From positions 806,001-870,000 of the forward strand of contig NZ_CP157276.1 in assembly GCF_040024445.1 (NCBI RefSeq): a stretch of 64,000 nt of DNA, read 5' to 3'. Made by a program: the position numbers and the translations under genes. Below, in pieces: positions 8,871-19,061 of the stretch. The stretch's first letter is position 1. Each line of letters opens with the position of its first letter. The notes under the pieces were generated by a model that did no database searches, was not told the origin of the DNA, and worked only from the letters and a program-made list of their open reading frames with translations. The stretch comes from Prescottella soli. Its GTDB lineage: Bacteria; Actinomycetota; Actinomycetes; Mycobacteriales; Mycobacteriaceae.

Positions 8871-9836
8871 ATGACAAGCCCCAGCACCACTCGACCCCGC
8901 ACCGACTCCGATCTGGACGGCCAGAGCCCGGCTGCGGATCTCGTTCGCGTCTACCTGAACGGGATCGGCCGCACCGCCCTGCTGACCGCGGCTGACGAGG
9001 TGGATCTGGCGCGGCGGATCGAGGCTGGGCTGTACGCGGCCCACGTGCTGGAGACCAAGAAGCGTCTCTCGGCTGTGAAGAAGCGCGATCTGGCGACGAT
9101 CGTCCGCGACGGCGAGGCCGCCCGGCGTCACCTCCTCGAAGCGAACCTGCGCCTGGTGGTGTCGCTCGCCAAGCGCTACACCGGACGCGGGATGCCGCTG
9201 CTGGACCTCATCCAGGAGGGCAACCTCGGGCTGATCCGTGCGATGGAGAAGTTCGACTACGCCAAGGGCTTCAAGTTCTCGACCTATGCCACGTGGTGGA
9301 TCCGTCAGGCCATCACCCGCGGCATGGCGGACCAGAGCCGCACGATCCGCCTGCCCGTCCATCTCGTCGAGCAGGTGAACAAGCTGGCCCGGATCAAGCG
9401 GGAACTGCACCAGCAACTCGGCCGCGAGGCGACCGACGAGGAGCTCTCGCAGGAGTCGGGCATCCCGGCGCACAAGATCGCCGATCTGCTGGACCACAGC
9501 CGCGACCCGGTGAGCCTGGACATGCCCGTCGGCAACGACGAGGAGGCGCCGCTCGGTGACTTCATCGAGGACTCCGAGGCGACGTCGGCGGAGAGTGCGG
9601 TCATCGCGGGTCTGCTCCACAGCGACGTCCGCAGCGTGCTCGCGACGCTCGACGAGCGCGAGCAGCAGGTGATCCGCCTGCGCTACGGGCTCGACGACGG
9701 CCAGCCGCGCACCCTCGACCAGATCGGCAAGCTGTTCGGGCTCTCCCGTGAGCGCGTGCGCCAGATCGAGCGCGAGGTCATGGGCAAGCTCCGTCAGGGC
9801 GAGCGCGCCGACCGCCTGCGCGCCTACGCCAGCTGA
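8871..9836 (+). CDS. sigB: Principal-like sigma factor SigB
   Basis: This 321-residue group 2 sigma-70 factor has region 1.2 ([20 protein letters not shown]), region 2 ([20 protein letters not shown]), region 3 and region 4 ending in [16 protein letters not shown]. It lacks the long acidic N-terminal extension of SigA, so it should serve stress and stationary-phase transcription with overlapping promoter specificity. The ATG is fixed by GAGGAGG 6 nt upstream. Placement before the acyltransferase and ideR matches SigB of relatives. Expression should be driven by the ECF promoter at 8809, and an intrinsic terminator follows at 9851. Confidence 0.96.
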   Translation: MTSPSTTRPRTDSDLDGQSPAADLVRVYLNGIGRTALLTAADEVDLARRIEAGLYAAHVLETKKRLSAVKKRDLATIVRDGEAARRHLLEANLRLVVSLAKRYTGRGMPLLDLIQEGNLGLIRAMEKFDYAKGFKFSTYATWWIRQAITRGMADQSRTIRLPVHLVEQVNKLARIKRELHQQLGREATDEELSQESGIPAHKIADLLDHSRDPVSLDMPVGNDEEAPLGDFIEDSEATSAESAVIAGLLHSDVRSVLATLDEREQQVIRLRYGLDDGQPRTLDQIGKLFGLSRERVRQIEREVMGKLRQGERADRLRAYAS

Positions 9837-9850
9837 CCGAACACCCCCAG

Positions 9851-9905
9851 CCCCCGGCCGGAAGCGGGTCCCTCCCCCTCGGGATCCGCCTCCGGCCGGG
9901 TTTTT
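9851..9905 (+). terminator. Intrinsic terminator of sigB
   Basis: A GC-rich stem of about 15 bp (9853-9867 with 9886-9900, one mismatch) is followed by TTTTT at 9901-9905. It lies 16 nt after the sigB stop and also faces the end of the converging acyltransferase gene. Confidence 0.85.
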
Positions 9906-9942
9906 CATGCGTCGGGACCCGGTCGGACGGTCGGGTGCGTGC

Positions 9943-12630
9943 TCACCACTCGCGTAGCCGGCGCGGGCCCAGGTCGGCCATGCTCGGTTCGGGTCCGATC
10001 CGCACCCGGGCGTCGGTGATCTGCGCCCCTTGCGAGGACGCGAGGACCGGCTCGCACGCGAGGGAGCGCACCTCCGGCAGGTCGTCGGCCAGCGCCGACA
10101 CGCGCTGCACCAGGTCGACGAGGGCCTTCTTGTTGACCGGCACCGCGCTGCGGTACCCGGACAGCAGCGGGGCCGCCTTGGGCGCGTCGATCAGTTCCGC
10201 TGCCTCGTCCTCGGTGAGCGGCAGCACCCGGTAGGCACGGTCGCCGAGCAGGTCCGAGATGACCCCGGCCAGGCCGAAGGAGATCAGCGAACCGAACGAC
10301 GGGTCGTCCTGGACCCCGACGACACAGCCGATGCCCTTGGTCGCCATCTTCTGGACGTGCAGCAGCGGCTCCCCCGACGCCGTCGCCAGATCCCGGTAGG
10401 CGACGCGCACCGCGTCGGGTCCGAGCAGGTCGAGCCGGACACCGCTCAGATCGGGTCGGTGCCGCCACGACTCGCCCGTCGCCTTCACCGCCACCGGATA
10501 GCCCAGCTCGTTCGCGGCGTCGACCGCCTCGTCCTCGGTGGTCGCGGCGCGGAACTCGACGACGTGGATGCCGTAGCACTCGAGCAACTGCGACGCCTCG
10601 AAGTCCGACAGCCAACGACCGTTCGACTCGCCGAGCCAGCCCTCGACCAGCTGCCGCGCCCGGTCCGGGTCGATGCCATTGGGTCGCACCACCTTCGACA
10701 CCGGCCGGCCGCGCCACGCGGCGTACCGCCAGGCCCGCGCGAGGGCCAACGCCGCGCGTTCCGGTCCGGGGAACGACGGCACCGAGCCGCGCGTCGGGTG
10801 CCCGTCGGGCCCGCGGACCGCCAGCACGTCGGGGATGCCCTCGGTCGCGAGGAAGGTGGTGAGGATCGGCTTGTCGGCGTCGAGCACCGCCTCGCGCAGC
10901 GCCTGCGCGTACGGCTCGACGGGGACGGCGACGGGCGGGGCGAACACGGCGATCACGGCGTCGACGTCGAACGACGCGAGGGCCGTCGACACCGCGTCGG
11001 CGAACACCTCGGGGGTCGCCTGCGCCCCGAGATCCACCGGCTCCCCCACCTGCAGTCCCTCGCGGCGCGCCGCATCGACGGCCAGCACCCCGAGAGCGGT
11101 CGAGTTGCCGATCACCGCCACGCGAGGTCCGGCCGGCAGCGGCTGGTACCCGAACAGCATCGCGCAGTCGAAGAGCTGCGAGATCGAGCCCACCTGCACG
11201 ACGCCGGCCTGCTCGAACAGCGCGCGCACGATCGAGTCGTCCATCTCGACGCCGGTCGCGGCGAGCGCCGGCGGCACCGCATGCCGACCGCTCTTCACGG
11301 CGACGATCGGCTTGTTCCGGGCCACCCGGCGGGCGATCCGGGAGAACTTGCGGGGATTGCCGAAGCTCTCCAGGTAGAGCAGCACGACCTCGGTCTCGGG
11401 GTCGGTGTCCCAGTACTGGAGCAGGTCGTTGCCGGACACGTCGGCGCGGTTGCCGGCCGAGACGAACGTCGAGAGCCCCAGCTTGCGCTTGGCGGCCTGG
11501 TCGAGGATCGCGATACCCAGTGCACCCGACTGGCAGAAGAAGCCCACCTTGCCGGGCGTGGGCAGCACCGGCGCCAGGGTGGCGTTGAGGGACACCGCGA
11601 CGTCGTTGTTGGCGACGCCGAGCGCGTTGGGGCCGATGAGCCGCATCCCGTGGGCCCGGGCGGCGTGGACGAGGCGGCGTTCGGAGTCGCGGCCGGGCGC
11701 ACCCGTCTCGCTGAATCCGGCGGAGACCACGACCAGCGCCTTGACGCCCTTGGCGAGGCAGTCGTCGAGCACCGCGTCGATCGACTCGGCCGGAACCGCG
11801 ACCACGGCGAGGTCGACGTCGTCGGGGATGTCGCGAACGGTCGGGTAGGCGCGGACGCCGCGGACCGACCGGTGCTCGGCGTTGACCGGGTACACCGGCC
11901 CCGAGAAGTTGCCGCGCAGCAGGTTCACCAGCACCGCGTTGCCGACCTTGGAGCTGTCGGTGGAGGCGCCGATCACCGCGACCGAACGCGGGCTGAGCAC
12001 GTTGCGCACACTGCGCGCCTCCGCCGCCCGCTCCCGCGAATTCCGAACGGACAGAAGCGCTTCGGTGGGATCGATCGCGAACTCGAGGCGCAGCACGCCG
12101 CCTTCGAAGCTGCGGCTGACCTGGTATCCGGCCTCGCGGAACACCGACACCATGTTGCGGTTCTCGGCGAGGACCTCGGCGACGAACATGTTCAGCCCGT
12201 TTTCGGCGGCGGCCCCGGCCAGGTGCTCGAGCAGGATCGGCCCGAGGCCCCGGCCCTGGTGCGCGTCGGCGACGACGAATGCGACCTCCGCCGAGCGGCC
12301 GTCGCCGACGTCGAGCAGGCGCTCGTACCGCCCGACGGCGATGATCTCGTCGCCGAGGATCGCCACGAACGCCACCCGGTTGTGGTGGTCGACGGTGGTG
12401 AAGTTGACGATGTCGCGCTTCGACATCGTCGGGTAGGGGCCGAAGTAGCGCAGGTACCGGGTGCGCTCGGACAGCTTGCCGTGGAACGCCACGAGCTTCT
12501 CCGCGTCCTCCGGCACGATCGGCCGCAGGTGCACGACCCCGCCGTCCGAGGCGAGGACGTCGGCGAGCCAGTGACGCGGGAAGTTGCGCGCGCGGTCGAG
12601 GTCGGCTTCCTTGGGGCTGCCGTCAGTCAC
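9943..12630 (-). CDS. Protein lysine acyltransferase: GNAT domain fused to ADP-forming acyl-CoA-synthetase-like domains (Pat family)
   Basis: From the GTG at 12630 the protein has 895 residues. The N-terminal GNAT domain (about 30-175) carries the acetyl-CoA loop HQGRGLG. It is followed by a CoA-binding domain (about 205-335), a succinyl-CoA-ligase-like domain (about 345-640) and an ATP-grasp domain (about 660-890). GNAT-first order is that of Streptomyces PatA; Salmonella Pat has the reverse order. Such enzymes acetylate lysines, notably of acyl-CoA synthetases, to control acyl-CoA production; the synthetase part is often catalytically dead and senses acyl-CoA. GGAGGA precedes the GTG. The start overlaps the stop of the deacetylase gene by 8 bp, so the two are probably translationally coupled. 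An ATG 42 nt further upstream would give a 50-bp overlap and is less likely. Confidence 0.9.
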   Translation of the reverse strand: MTDGSPKEADLDRARNFPRHWLADVLASDGGVVHLRPIVPEDAEKLVAFHGKLSERTRYLRYFGPYPTMSKRDIVNFTTVDHHNRVAFVAILGDEIIAVGRYERLLDVGDGRSAEVAFVVADAHQGRGLGPILLEHLAGAAAENGLNMFVAEVLAENRNMVSVFREAGYQVSRSFEGGVLRLEFAIDPTEALLSVRNSRERAAEARSVRNVLSPRSVAVIGASTDSSKVGNAVLVNLLRGNFSGPVYPVNAEHRSVRGVRAYPTVRDIPDDVDLAVVAVPAESIDAVLDDCLAKGVKALVVVSAGFSETGAPGRDSERRLVHAARAHGMRLIGPNALGVANNDVAVSLNATLAPVLPTPGKVGFFCQSGALGIAILDQAAKRKLGLSTFVSAGNRADVSGNDLLQYWDTDPETEVVLLYLESFGNPRKFSRIARRVARNKPIVAVKSGRHAVPPALAATGVEMDDSIVRALFEQAGVVQVGSISQLFDCAMLFGYQPLPAGPRVAVIGNSTALGVLAVDAARREGLQVGEPVDLGAQATPEVFADAVSTALASFDVDAVIAVFAPPVAVPVEPYAQALREAVLDADKPILTTFLATEGIPDVLAVRGPDGHPTRGSVPSFPGPERAALALARAWRYAAWRGRPVSKVVRPNGIDPDRARQLVEGWLGESNGRWLSDFEASQLLECYGIHVVEFRAATTEDEAVDAANELGYPVAVKATGESWRHRPDLSGVRLDLLGPDAVRVAYRDLATASGEPLLHVQKMATKGIGCVVGVQDDPSFGSLISFGLAGVISDLLGDRAYRVLPLTEDEAAELIDAPKAAPLLSGYRSAVPVNKKALVDLVQRVSALADDLPEVRSLACEPVLASSQGAQITDARVRIGPEPSMADLGPRRLREW

Positions 12631-13897
12631 GGGGGTCCTCCGGATCGAGTCCGAGCAGTGGGAACGTGGCACGACGGGTCGCGATGATCGCCGAGTCGAT
12701 CCGGGTCAACGCCCGATCCATCGACGCCACTCCGGTTTCCGGCGTGCCGCCGGGCCCATCCCATCGCAGGTACGACGTGTCCCCGCCCTCCCCCATGGTC
12801 GTCGGGAGATCGACGCTCGGGGCGAGCGTGTGCGCCTTCTCGCGCCATGATTCGGGCGTCGCTGTGGCGGGATCGATCTCGCGATCGAGCGCCGTCGCGA
12901 TCAGGTGCGTCCACGATCGCGGCACGACCCGCACGAGCCCGTACCCGCCGCCGCCGACGGCGAGCCAGCGGCCCTCCGCGTAGCGGTCCGCGAGGTCTCG
13001 CATCGCCAGGTACGCCGCCCGCTGCCCGTCGATGGTGAGTGCGAGATCGGCCAGCGGATCCTCGCGATGGTTGTCCGCACCGCACTGGCTGACGACGATC
13101 TGCGGCCGGAACGCCGCGATCGCGGCGGGCACCACCGCGTGGAATCCCCGCAGCCACAACGCATCGGAGGTCCCGGGGAGCACCGGGAGGTTGATCGCGG
13201 TGCCTTCGGCCGCGCCCGTCCCGACCTCGCTCGACCACCCGGTGTTCGGCCACAGCGTCGCCGGATGCTGATGGATCGAGACTGTCAGCACCCGGGGATC
13301 ACCGGTGAACGCGTGCTGCACGCCGTCACCGTGGTGAGCGTCGATGTCGATGTAGGCGATCCGGTCGAATCCGTTGTCGAGCAACCAGGAGATCGCGATC
13401 GCCGCGTCGTTGTAGACGCAGAAGCCCGACGCCCAGTCCGCCATGGCGTGGTGCATCCCGCCACCGATGCTCACGGCGCGACGCGCCCGACCCGACGCGA
13501 TCTCCTTCGCCGCGGCGAGCGTGCCGCCGGCGAGGATGGCGCTGGCCTCGTGCATGCGGGGGAACACCGGGTTGTCGTCGGTGCCCAGCCCGTGGCGGGT
13601 CTCGATCTCGGGTGGCAAACCGCCGTCCGACTCGGAGCCGGCCCGTTTCACCGCGTCGATGTACGCCGGAGTGTGGATGCGGAGCAACTCGGCGTCGGGT
13701 GCCGACTGGGGACTGATCAACTCGGCGCCCTCGACGAGCCCGAGTCCGCGAGCGAGGTCCATCGTCAGCTCGAGCCGCGTCGGGTTCATCGGGTGCTGCG
13801 GACTCCACCGGTAGCTGAGGTAGTCCGGGCTCCACACCACGACGCGGTTGGTTCCGGTAGCTCGGATGCCCGGGGCGGGACCTGTCGGCGCGGTCAT
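12623..13897 (-). CDS. acuC: AcuC-type zinc deacetylase (class I/II histone-deacetylase fold)
   Basis: This 424-residue protein is an arginase/deacetylase-fold zinc enzyme. The catalytic histidine pair lies in GGGMHH (149-150), and zinc ligands Asp186 and His188 lie in DIDAHHGDG. A third ligand aspartate is expected in SQCGADNHREDPLAD. In Bacillus, AcuC removes acetyl groups from acetyl-CoA synthetase. Here the gene overlaps the 5' end of the acyltransferase gene by 8 bp on the same strand, which supports the same substrate class. No Shine-Dalgarno sequence precedes the ATG; TAACTT at 13904-13909 is 6 nt upstream, so a leaderless transcript for the whole pair is likely. The region upstream is shared divergently with ideR. 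Confidence 0.92.
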   Translation of the reverse strand: MTAPTGPAPGIRATGTNRVVVWSPDYLSYRWSPQHPMNPTRLELTMDLARGLGLVEGAELISPQSAPDAELLRIHTPAYIDAVKRAGSESDGGLPPEIETRHGLGTDDNPVFPRMHEASAILAGGTLAAAKEIASGRARRAVSIGGGMHHAMADWASGFCVYNDAAIAISWLLDNGFDRIAYIDIDAHHGDGVQHAFTGDPRVLTVSIHQHPATLWPNTGWSSEVGTGAAEGTAINLPVLPGTSDALWLRGFHAVVPAAIAAFRPQIVVSQCGADNHREDPLADLALTIDGQRAAYLAMRDLADRYAEGRWLAVGGGGYGLVRVVPRSWTHLIATALDREIDPATATPESWREKAHTLAPSVDLPTTMGEGGDTSYLRWDGPGGTPETGVASMDRALTRIDSAIIATRRATFPLLGLDPEDPRD

Positions 13898-14018
13898 GGA
13901 CTCAAGTTACTTCCCTCGGCGCCCACCGCGCGAGGCGCCGTCGAGACGCGCCGATCAGGCGTGCGCGGCCCGGAACGCGCGGAAGGCCCGACCGGAACCT
14001 GGAATGTGGTTTGCCCGG

Positions 14019-14024
14019 TAGAAT
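14019..14024 (+). promoter_or_regulatory. Candidate minus-10 element of ideR
   Basis: TAGAAT lies 24 nt before the ideR GTG and gives a predicted start near 14031 with a short leader that contains GAAGGGG. No convincing minus-35 is seen, as is common in Actinobacteria. Confidence 0.45.
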
Positions 14025-14048
14025 CTCTCCAGACGAAGGGGTGTAAGC

Positions 14049-14735
14049 GTGAAGGATCTGGTCGACACCACGGAGATGTATCTCCGGACGATCTACGACT
14101 TGGAAGAAGAGGGCGTTGTCCCGCTCCGTGCACGGATCGCCGAGCGGCTCGATCAGAGCGGGCCGACGGTGAGCCAGACGGTTGCTCGCATGGAACGTGA
14201 CGGGCTGCTCCAGGTGGCCGGCGATCGCCATCTCGAGCTCACCGAGAAGGGCCGCAACCTCGCGGTCTCGGTGATGCGGAAGCATCGCCTCGCCGAGCGG
14301 CTGCTCGTCGACGTCATCGGGCTCGACTGGGACCAGGTGCACGCCGAGGCCTGCCGGTGGGAGCACGTGATGAGCGAGGACGTCGAGCGACGCCTCGTCG
14401 AGGTGCTGAACAATCCCACGACGTCCCCGTACGGAAACCCCATCCCGGGTCTGTCCGAGCTGGGTCTCGATCGCCCTTCCGCCAACGCGGAGACGCTGAT
14501 CCGGCTCACCGACGTCCCCGCGGGCAAGCCGACGGCCGTCGTCGTTCGCCGACTCGCCGAGCACGTGCAGTCGGATCCCGACCTGATCGGCCAGCTTCGC
14601 GAGGCAGGCGTGGTCCCCGATGCTCGGGTTACAGTCGAGACCAGGCCCGGATCGGTGACGATCACCGCGTCCGGCCACGACGAATTCGAACTTCCCGAGG
14701 AAATGGCCCACGCCGTCCAGGTGAAGCAGGTCTGA
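14049..14735 (+). CDS. ideR: Iron-dependent repressor IdeR (DtxR family)
   Basis: This 228-residue protein is full length for IdeR. The winged helix (1-73), dimer and metal domain (74-140) and C-terminal SH3-like domain (about 150-228) are all present. All ligands known from DtxR/IdeR are conserved: Met10, Cys102, Glu105 and His106 for the primary site, and His79, Glu83 and His98 for the ancillary site. With Fe2+ it represses siderophore and uptake genes. The start is GTG at 14049 with GAAGGGG upstream. galE follows 41 nt downstream, the same dtxR-galE order as in Corynebacterium. I saw no clear IdeR box in its own promoter. Confidence 0.96.
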   Translation: MKDLVDTTEMYLRTIYDLEEEGVVPLRARIAERLDQSGPTVSQTVARMERDGLLQVAGDRHLELTEKGRNLAVSVMRKHRLAERLLVDVIGLDWDQVHAEACRWEHVMSEDVERRLVEVLNNPTTSPYGNPIPGLSELGLDRPSANAETLIRLTDVPAGKPTAVVVRRLAEHVQSDPDLIGQLREAGVVPDARVTVETRPGSVTITASGHDEFELPEEMAHAVQVKQV

Positions 14736-14776
14736 CGCCTCGCTCCGCCGGATTCGGCGGGATGAGGAGACAAGCG

Positions 14777-15772
14777 GTGAGACTTCTGGTTACCGGCGGC
14801 GCCGGCTATGTGGGCAGTGTGTGCAGCACTGTCCTGCTCGAGCGCGGCCACGAGGTCGTCGTCGTCGACGACCTGTCGACCGGTAACGCCGACGCGGTGC
14901 CCGCGGGCGCCGAGTTCATCGAGGGTGACATCGCAGCCGTCGCCGGATCCGTACTCGGGTCCGGCGACGGCGCACCGCGTTTCGACGGTGTGCTGCACTT
15001 CGCCGCGCAGTCCCTCGTGGGCGAGTCGGTCGAGAAGCCCGAGCAGTACTGGCAGGGCAACGTGGTCACCACGTTCGCACTGCTCGAGGCCATGCGCCTG
15101 TCCGGCACGCCGCGCCTGGTGTTCTCGTCGACGGCCGCGACCTACGGTGAGCCCGAGCGGACGCCGATCACCGAGGACGATCCGACCCGGCCCACGAATC
15201 CGTACGGCGCCACCAAGCTGGCGATCGACCACGCGATCACGTCCTACGCGAACGCCCACTCGCTCGCGGCGACGAGCCTGCGCTACTTCAACGTTGCGGG
15301 CGCGTACAAGGGCGCCGGTGAGAACCGTGTCGTGGAAACGCATCTCATCCCCCTCGTGCTCCAGGTCGCGCTGGGTCAGCGCGAGAAGATTTCGGTGTTC
15401 GGAACCGACTGGCCAACCAAGGACGGCACCGCGGTCCGGGACTACATCCACGTGCTGGATCTCGCCGAGGCCCATCTCCTCGCGCTCGAGTCGTCCGAGC
15501 CAGGCAGCCACAAGATCTACAACCTGGGCAGCGGCGCGGGATTCACTGTCCGCGAGGTAATTTCGGCGTGTGAGCGGGTGACGGGGCTCCCCATCGCAGC
15601 CGAGGACGCGCCCCGCCGCGCGGGCGATCCCGCCGTCCTCATCGCGTCGAGCGACCGCGCGATCGCCGAGCTCGGTTGGCGCCCCGCGCACACCGATCTC
15701 GACGAGATCGTCGCCGACGCCTGGACGTACCTGCAGGCTCTGGGCGATCGGTCACACGCCGCCCGGCGGTAG
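14777..15772 (+). CDS. galE: UDP-glucose 4-epimerase GalE
   Basis: This 331-residue short-chain dehydrogenase-fold enzyme interconverts UDP-glucose and UDP-galactose, which supplies galactose for arabinogalactan in this group. The NAD loop is TGGAGYVGS (residues 6-14). The catalytic set is Ser/Thr in [10 protein letters not shown] and the YGATK tyrosine-lysine motif. A UDP-binding region (RYFNVAGAY) follows. The start is GTG at 14777 with GAGGAGA upstream. It forms an operon with ideR. The last 21 bp overlap the 3' end of the converging DUF4192 gene. Confidence 0.95.
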   Translation: MRLLVTGGAGYVGSVCSTVLLERGHEVVVVDDLSTGNADAVPAGAEFIEGDIAAVAGSVLGSGDGAPRFDGVLHFAAQSLVGESVEKPEQYWQGNVVTTFALLEAMRLSGTPRLVFSSTAATYGEPERTPITEDDPTRPTNPYGATKLAIDHAITSYANAHSLAATSLRYFNVAGAYKGAGENRVVETHLIPLVLQVALGQREKISVFGTDWPTKDGTAVRDYIHVLDLAEAHLLALESSEPGSHKIYNLGSGAGFTVREVISACERVTGLPIAAEDAPRRAGDPAVLIASSDRAIAELGWRPAHTDLDEIVADAWTYLQALGDRSHAARR

Positions 15773-16915
15773 CGGCTCGAGTGGCGGCAGCTGCACCCCG
15801 AGATCGTGCGCGATCCGGTAGCCGACCGACGCGAGGTCTCGGAGTGCAGCGGGCCTGACCCCCGCCTGGAGTGCGTCGTCGAGCAGGCCCGCCAGACGGT
15901 GGCACGGGTCGGCGGCGAGCGCGGCGCACAACGCGACACCGGCCATGGGCCCGTCGCCGCGCAGGTATGCGCTGTACCCGAGCAGCGCGAGCGGCTCGGC
16001 GCGTTCGGGATCGGGCAGGGTCCGGGCCAGATGCACCCACATCTGCTCGGCCGCGGACGCCTGCTCCCCCGCCGAGAGCGCGAGAAGCGAGTCCCGGACG
16101 GTGAGGTTCTCGAGCGCAAGAGCGAGTTCGGCGTTCTCCTCCGGGGAGATCTCGTCTCCCGACTGGTGCTGCGCGATCCGCGTCAGGACGTACTCGAGAC
16201 AGTCACGGGCGGCCCGGTCCGGGTCGGCGGCCGCGCGGGTGAGGGCGACGCGGCGCGCGCTGTCTTCGCGCGCGGTGTCGATCAGGTCGGCTATCCGCTC
16301 CTGCACCTCCGGCGAGGAGGGATCGAGCACGGCCTCGAGCTCCTCACGGGAACCGCGGATGGCCCGCCCTTCGAGGACCTGAGCGGCCGCGACCGCGGAG
16401 GCCGTGGGGTCGGGCAGGATTCCGCAATCGGCGCCGGTGAGGTCCCGCCATGGCGCCCCGGCCTCGATTCGCGAACAGATGTGCACTGCGGACAGATCGA
16501 TTCCACTGCGGTGCAACAACTCCCGAAACCTCTCCATGATGGCCACGTGAGCGGCGAGGTCGGCGGTCCGAGCGTGGGGCGGGATCCGATCGTCGACGAC
16601 GACCACCAGCATCCGGTCGGCGCCCTCCCGGACCGCGACGGCCGCGAACTGGTCGAGGACCAGGTCCATCACCCCGCCCGCGTGTCCGGGCTCGTCGAGG
16701 AGCAGGTCGTGCCGCATCACGGCCCCGACGCTCGTCCCGGTCAGGCAGATCGCCACGAGGGAGCGGCGGGGATGGAACCCCAGCAAGGCCGGCACCGCGC
16801 TGATCAGCGCGCCCGGATCGGATATCCGCACCGCGCAGCGGGTGCCGAATTCCGAACCGGCACTGTGCGGGTCCGAAGGAGAGTGCGAGTCATGTGAGAA
16901 GGCTGATGTCGTCAT
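15752..16915 (-). CDS. DUF4192 family protein
   Basis: This 387-residue protein starts at ATG 16915. The DUF4192 signature is at the start ([20 protein letters not shown]), followed by an alpha-helical second half (about 270-387) that resembles repeated helical hairpins. The family is actinobacterial and of unknown function; it occurs next to galE in Corynebacterium as I recall. It is predicted to be soluble. An earlier in-frame start would add 31 arginine-rich residues without conservation, so the ATG preceded by AAGG was preferred. The 3' end overlaps galE by 21 bp. Confidence 0.85.
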   Translation of the reverse strand: MTTSAFSHDSHSPSDPHSAGSEFGTRCAVRISDPGALISAVPALLGFHPRRSLVAICLTGTSVGAVMRHDLLLDEPGHAGGVMDLVLDQFAAVAVREGADRMLVVVVDDRIPPHARTADLAAHVAIMERFRELLHRSGIDLSAVHICSRIEAGAPWRDLTGADCGILPDPTASAVAAAQVLEGRAIRGSREELEAVLDPSSPEVQERIADLIDTAREDSARRVALTRAAADPDRAARDCLEYVLTRIAQHQSGDEISPEENAELALALENLTVRDSLLALSAGEQASAAEQMWVHLARTLPDPERAEPLALLGYSAYLRGDGPMAGVALCAALAADPCHRLAGLLDDALQAGVRPAALRDLASVGYRIAHDLGVQLPPLEPLPPGGV

Positions 16916-17067
16916 GCGTCGACCTTGCCGCGCACGGCGTCGACCGAGCCGCTCACGACCTGGGAGTTCCGTGGAGCTGTGGATGGCGCCCGGGACTGTG
17001 TACAACATCGCCGACGGACCACTTCCCGCGCCGGTCGGTGTCGGAGCCCGCTGCTAGGTTCGCCGCC

Positions 17068-17763
17068 TCATCCCGCCCGCACCTTCGCGACCGCCGACGC
17101 GAAGAGGGCACCGAGCACCGCGGGGTCGGTCACGTCCCCGAACGACATCGCCGTCGCCTGGACCCGCACTCCGTCGATCTGCGCGAGGAGCGTCACCATC
17201 GACTGCGTGACGGCCTGTCCGCCCTGGCCCGAACTCACCGATCGCCGCAGCGCGAGCGTCTCGTCGGCACCGATCTGCGGCGGCGGGGTGAGGGCGGTTC
17301 GTACGACGGCGTCGACTCCGTTCCGGGTGGCCGTCACCTGGGGGCAGTCGACGACGTACGCCGCGAACTCGGAGAGCGGGGTGTCCACGCGAACCAGTTC
17401 GATCGTGATCGTCGATCGGTTCGCGCTGTCGGTCCCTACGACCATCGCGGTGCCGTCCGGGCCGTAGTCCTGCGACGGCGGCTTGCACCCCGCGGGATCG
17501 ACCCTCGCTCCCGGTGCGATCCCGGTCAGATCGGGTGCGGCCTGCGACACCGCCTGCGGGGGAAGGACGACGGCCGGATACTGCGGCGGGAACGTGGACG
17601 GCTCGAGGAGCAAGTCACCGAGCGACCGTGAGCCGGCGGGCTCGACGTCGGCCGGTTGAGCCGCACCGTGCACCTCCGTGGAACATCCTGCGACCAGCAT
17701 CCCGGCACCGAGCAGCATCGATCCGAGCACCAGGCCGGGCGCGACGCGCGTCCGCTGCGACAT
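17068..17763 (-). CDS. Secreted lipoprotein (DUF5642-like)
   Basis: This 231-residue protein has a lipoprotein signal peptide: basic start, hydrophobic core and the lipobox LVAGC with Cys27. The mature part is a small globular domain with two paired cysteines (GCKPP and VDCPQ) and resembles the sensor-like lipoproteins of mycobacteria (LppR/DUF5642 or DUF3558 type). It should be anchored to the outer face of the cytoplasmic membrane. Its function is unknown. The ATG at 17763 has GGGAGG 7-8 nt upstream; the frame stays open much further upstream, but that part lies opposite the PAC2 gene and is not real. Confidence 0.82.
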   Translation of the reverse strand: MSQRTRVAPGLVLGSMLLGAGMLVAGCSTEVHGAAQPADVEPAGSRSLGDLLLEPSTFPPQYPAVVLPPQAVSQAAPDLTGIAPGARVDPAGCKPPSQDYGPDGTAMVVGTDSANRSTITIELVRVDTPLSEFAAYVVDCPQVTATRNGVDAVVRTALTPPPQIGADETLALRRSVSSGQGGQAVTQSMVTLLAQIDGVRVQATAMSFGDVTDPAVLGALFASAVAKVRAG

Positions 17764-18012
17764 ACCCGAGCCTCCCGACTGTCGATCGTCTCGATCCAAC
17801 GCACAGCGTGACACACCACGCCCGCCGCACGCCTCGAACGGCAAAGAGTGGACGCCACGGGAATCGTCGGCGGCCACCGGGCGTTGGAGTTCGCAGGGCG
17901 CCGTCCGATGATCTTGGTCGGCGCCGGTTGATGTGCCCGTTCCTCCCCTTTTCGGTCCGCGGGACGTGGTGAGGGACACTGGAAGCAGACGTTCGAAGGA
18001 AAAGGAGCCGTC

Positions 18013-18960
18013 ATGGACGAGCAGTCGAAGATGTACGAGCTGGAGTTCCCGGCACCGCATCTGTCCTCCGCCGACGGCCTGGGCCCGGTCCTGGTTCACG
18101 GCCTCGAGGGATTCTCCGATGCCGGACACGCCGTGAAGCTGGCCACCAAGCACCTGCGCGAGAGCCTCGAATCCGAGCTCGTCGCCTCGTTCGCCGTCGA
18201 CGAGCTGATCGACTACCGGTCGCGTCGGCCCACGATGACGTTCAAGGCCGACCACTTCTCCGACTTCGAGGCCCCGGAGCTCAACCTGTACGCCTTGCGC
18301 GACACTGCCGGGACCCCGTTCCTGCTGCTCGCCGGGATGGAGCCGGATCTGCGCTGGGAGCGCTTCACGACCGCGGTGCGTCTGCTCGCCGAGCAGTTGG
18401 GGGTGCGCCGGACCGTCGGGATCAACGCGATTCCGATGGCGATTCCCCACACCCGTCCGCTGAGCGTGACGGCGCACTCGACCAACAAGGACCTGATCAA
18501 GGATCACCACCGCTGGTCGGGCGAGCTCCAGGTGCCCGGGAGCGCGTCGTCGCTCCTGGAGTTGCGGATGAGCCAGCACGGCCACGAGTCGGTCGGGTTC
18601 TCCGTGCACGTCCCGCACTACCTGGCACAGACCGACTACCCCGCCGCCGCGGAGACCCTGCTCGAGAACGTCATGGAGATCGCCGATCTCGAGCTGCCGC
18701 TGGCCGCACTCGGCGAGGCGTCCGCGCGCGTGCGCGAGCAGATCGACGAGCACATCGCGGCGAACGAGGAGGTGCAGGCCGTGGTCCGCGCGCTCGAGAA
18801 CCAGTACGACTCGTACGTCGCCGCCCAGGAACAGCAGTCGACGCTCCTCGCCACCGACGACGACCTGCCGAGCGGTGAGGAGCTGGGCGCGGAGTTCGAA
18901 CGGTTCCTGGCCGAACAGGCACGGCTCGACGACGATCACGGGGACGAAAAGGACGACTGA
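18013..18960 (+). CDS. PAC2 family protein (proteasome-assembly-chaperone-2-like fold)
   Basis: This 315-residue protein corresponds to M. tuberculosis Rv2714. The PAC2 core (about 20-230) has GLEGFSDAGHAVKLA near its start, and a coiled charged C-terminal region (about 235-315) follows. Family members resemble archaeal and eukaryotic proteasome assembly chaperones, but a bacterial role has not been proved. AAAGGAG at 18001-18007 sets the ATG. The neighbour downstream is an alpha/beta hydrolase, as in mycobacteria, with a 180-bp AT-richer gap, so a separate promoter is likely. Confidence 0.88.
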   Translation: MDEQSKMYELEFPAPHLSSADGLGPVLVHGLEGFSDAGHAVKLATKHLRESLESELVASFAVDELIDYRSRRPTMTFKADHFSDFEAPELNLYALRDTAGTPFLLLAGMEPDLRWERFTTAVRLLAEQLGVRRTVGINAIPMAIPHTRPLSVTAHSTNKDLIKDHHRWSGELQVPGSASSLLELRMSQHGHESVGFSVHVPHYLAQTDYPAAAETLLENVMEIADLELPLAALGEASARVREQIDEHIAANEEVQAVVRALENQYDSYVAAQEQQSTLLATDDDLPSGEELGAEFERFLAEQARLDDDHGDEKDD

Positions 18961-19048
18961 GTTCGTCGATCGGCCGGTCATTTGGTCGCCCGTCCAGGTA
19001 TGGTCGGGGGCGTAACCTATCCGTTATCCGACGTCATATAGACGACAA

Positions 19049-19061
19049 GTAGGATACCTAC
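19049..19061. promoter_or_regulatory. Inverted repeat in the hydrolase promoter region
   Basis: GTAGG-ATA-CCTAC is a perfect 5-bp inverted repeat in an unusually AT-rich stretch (19,000-19,095). It lies just upstream of TATACT at 19079-19084, a candidate minus-10. It could be an operator. Confidence 0.4.

Noticed and set aside
10030-12687. An 885-codon plus-strand frame opposite the acyltransferase gene
   Set aside because: It mirrors the acyltransferase codons and shows no recognisable motif; the minus strand carries clear GNAT, CoA-binding and ATP-grasp domains.
13898-14048. IdeR box (TTAGGTTAGGCTAACCTAA-type) in the ideR promoter
   Set aside because: No stretch in this region resembles the 19-bp palindrome.
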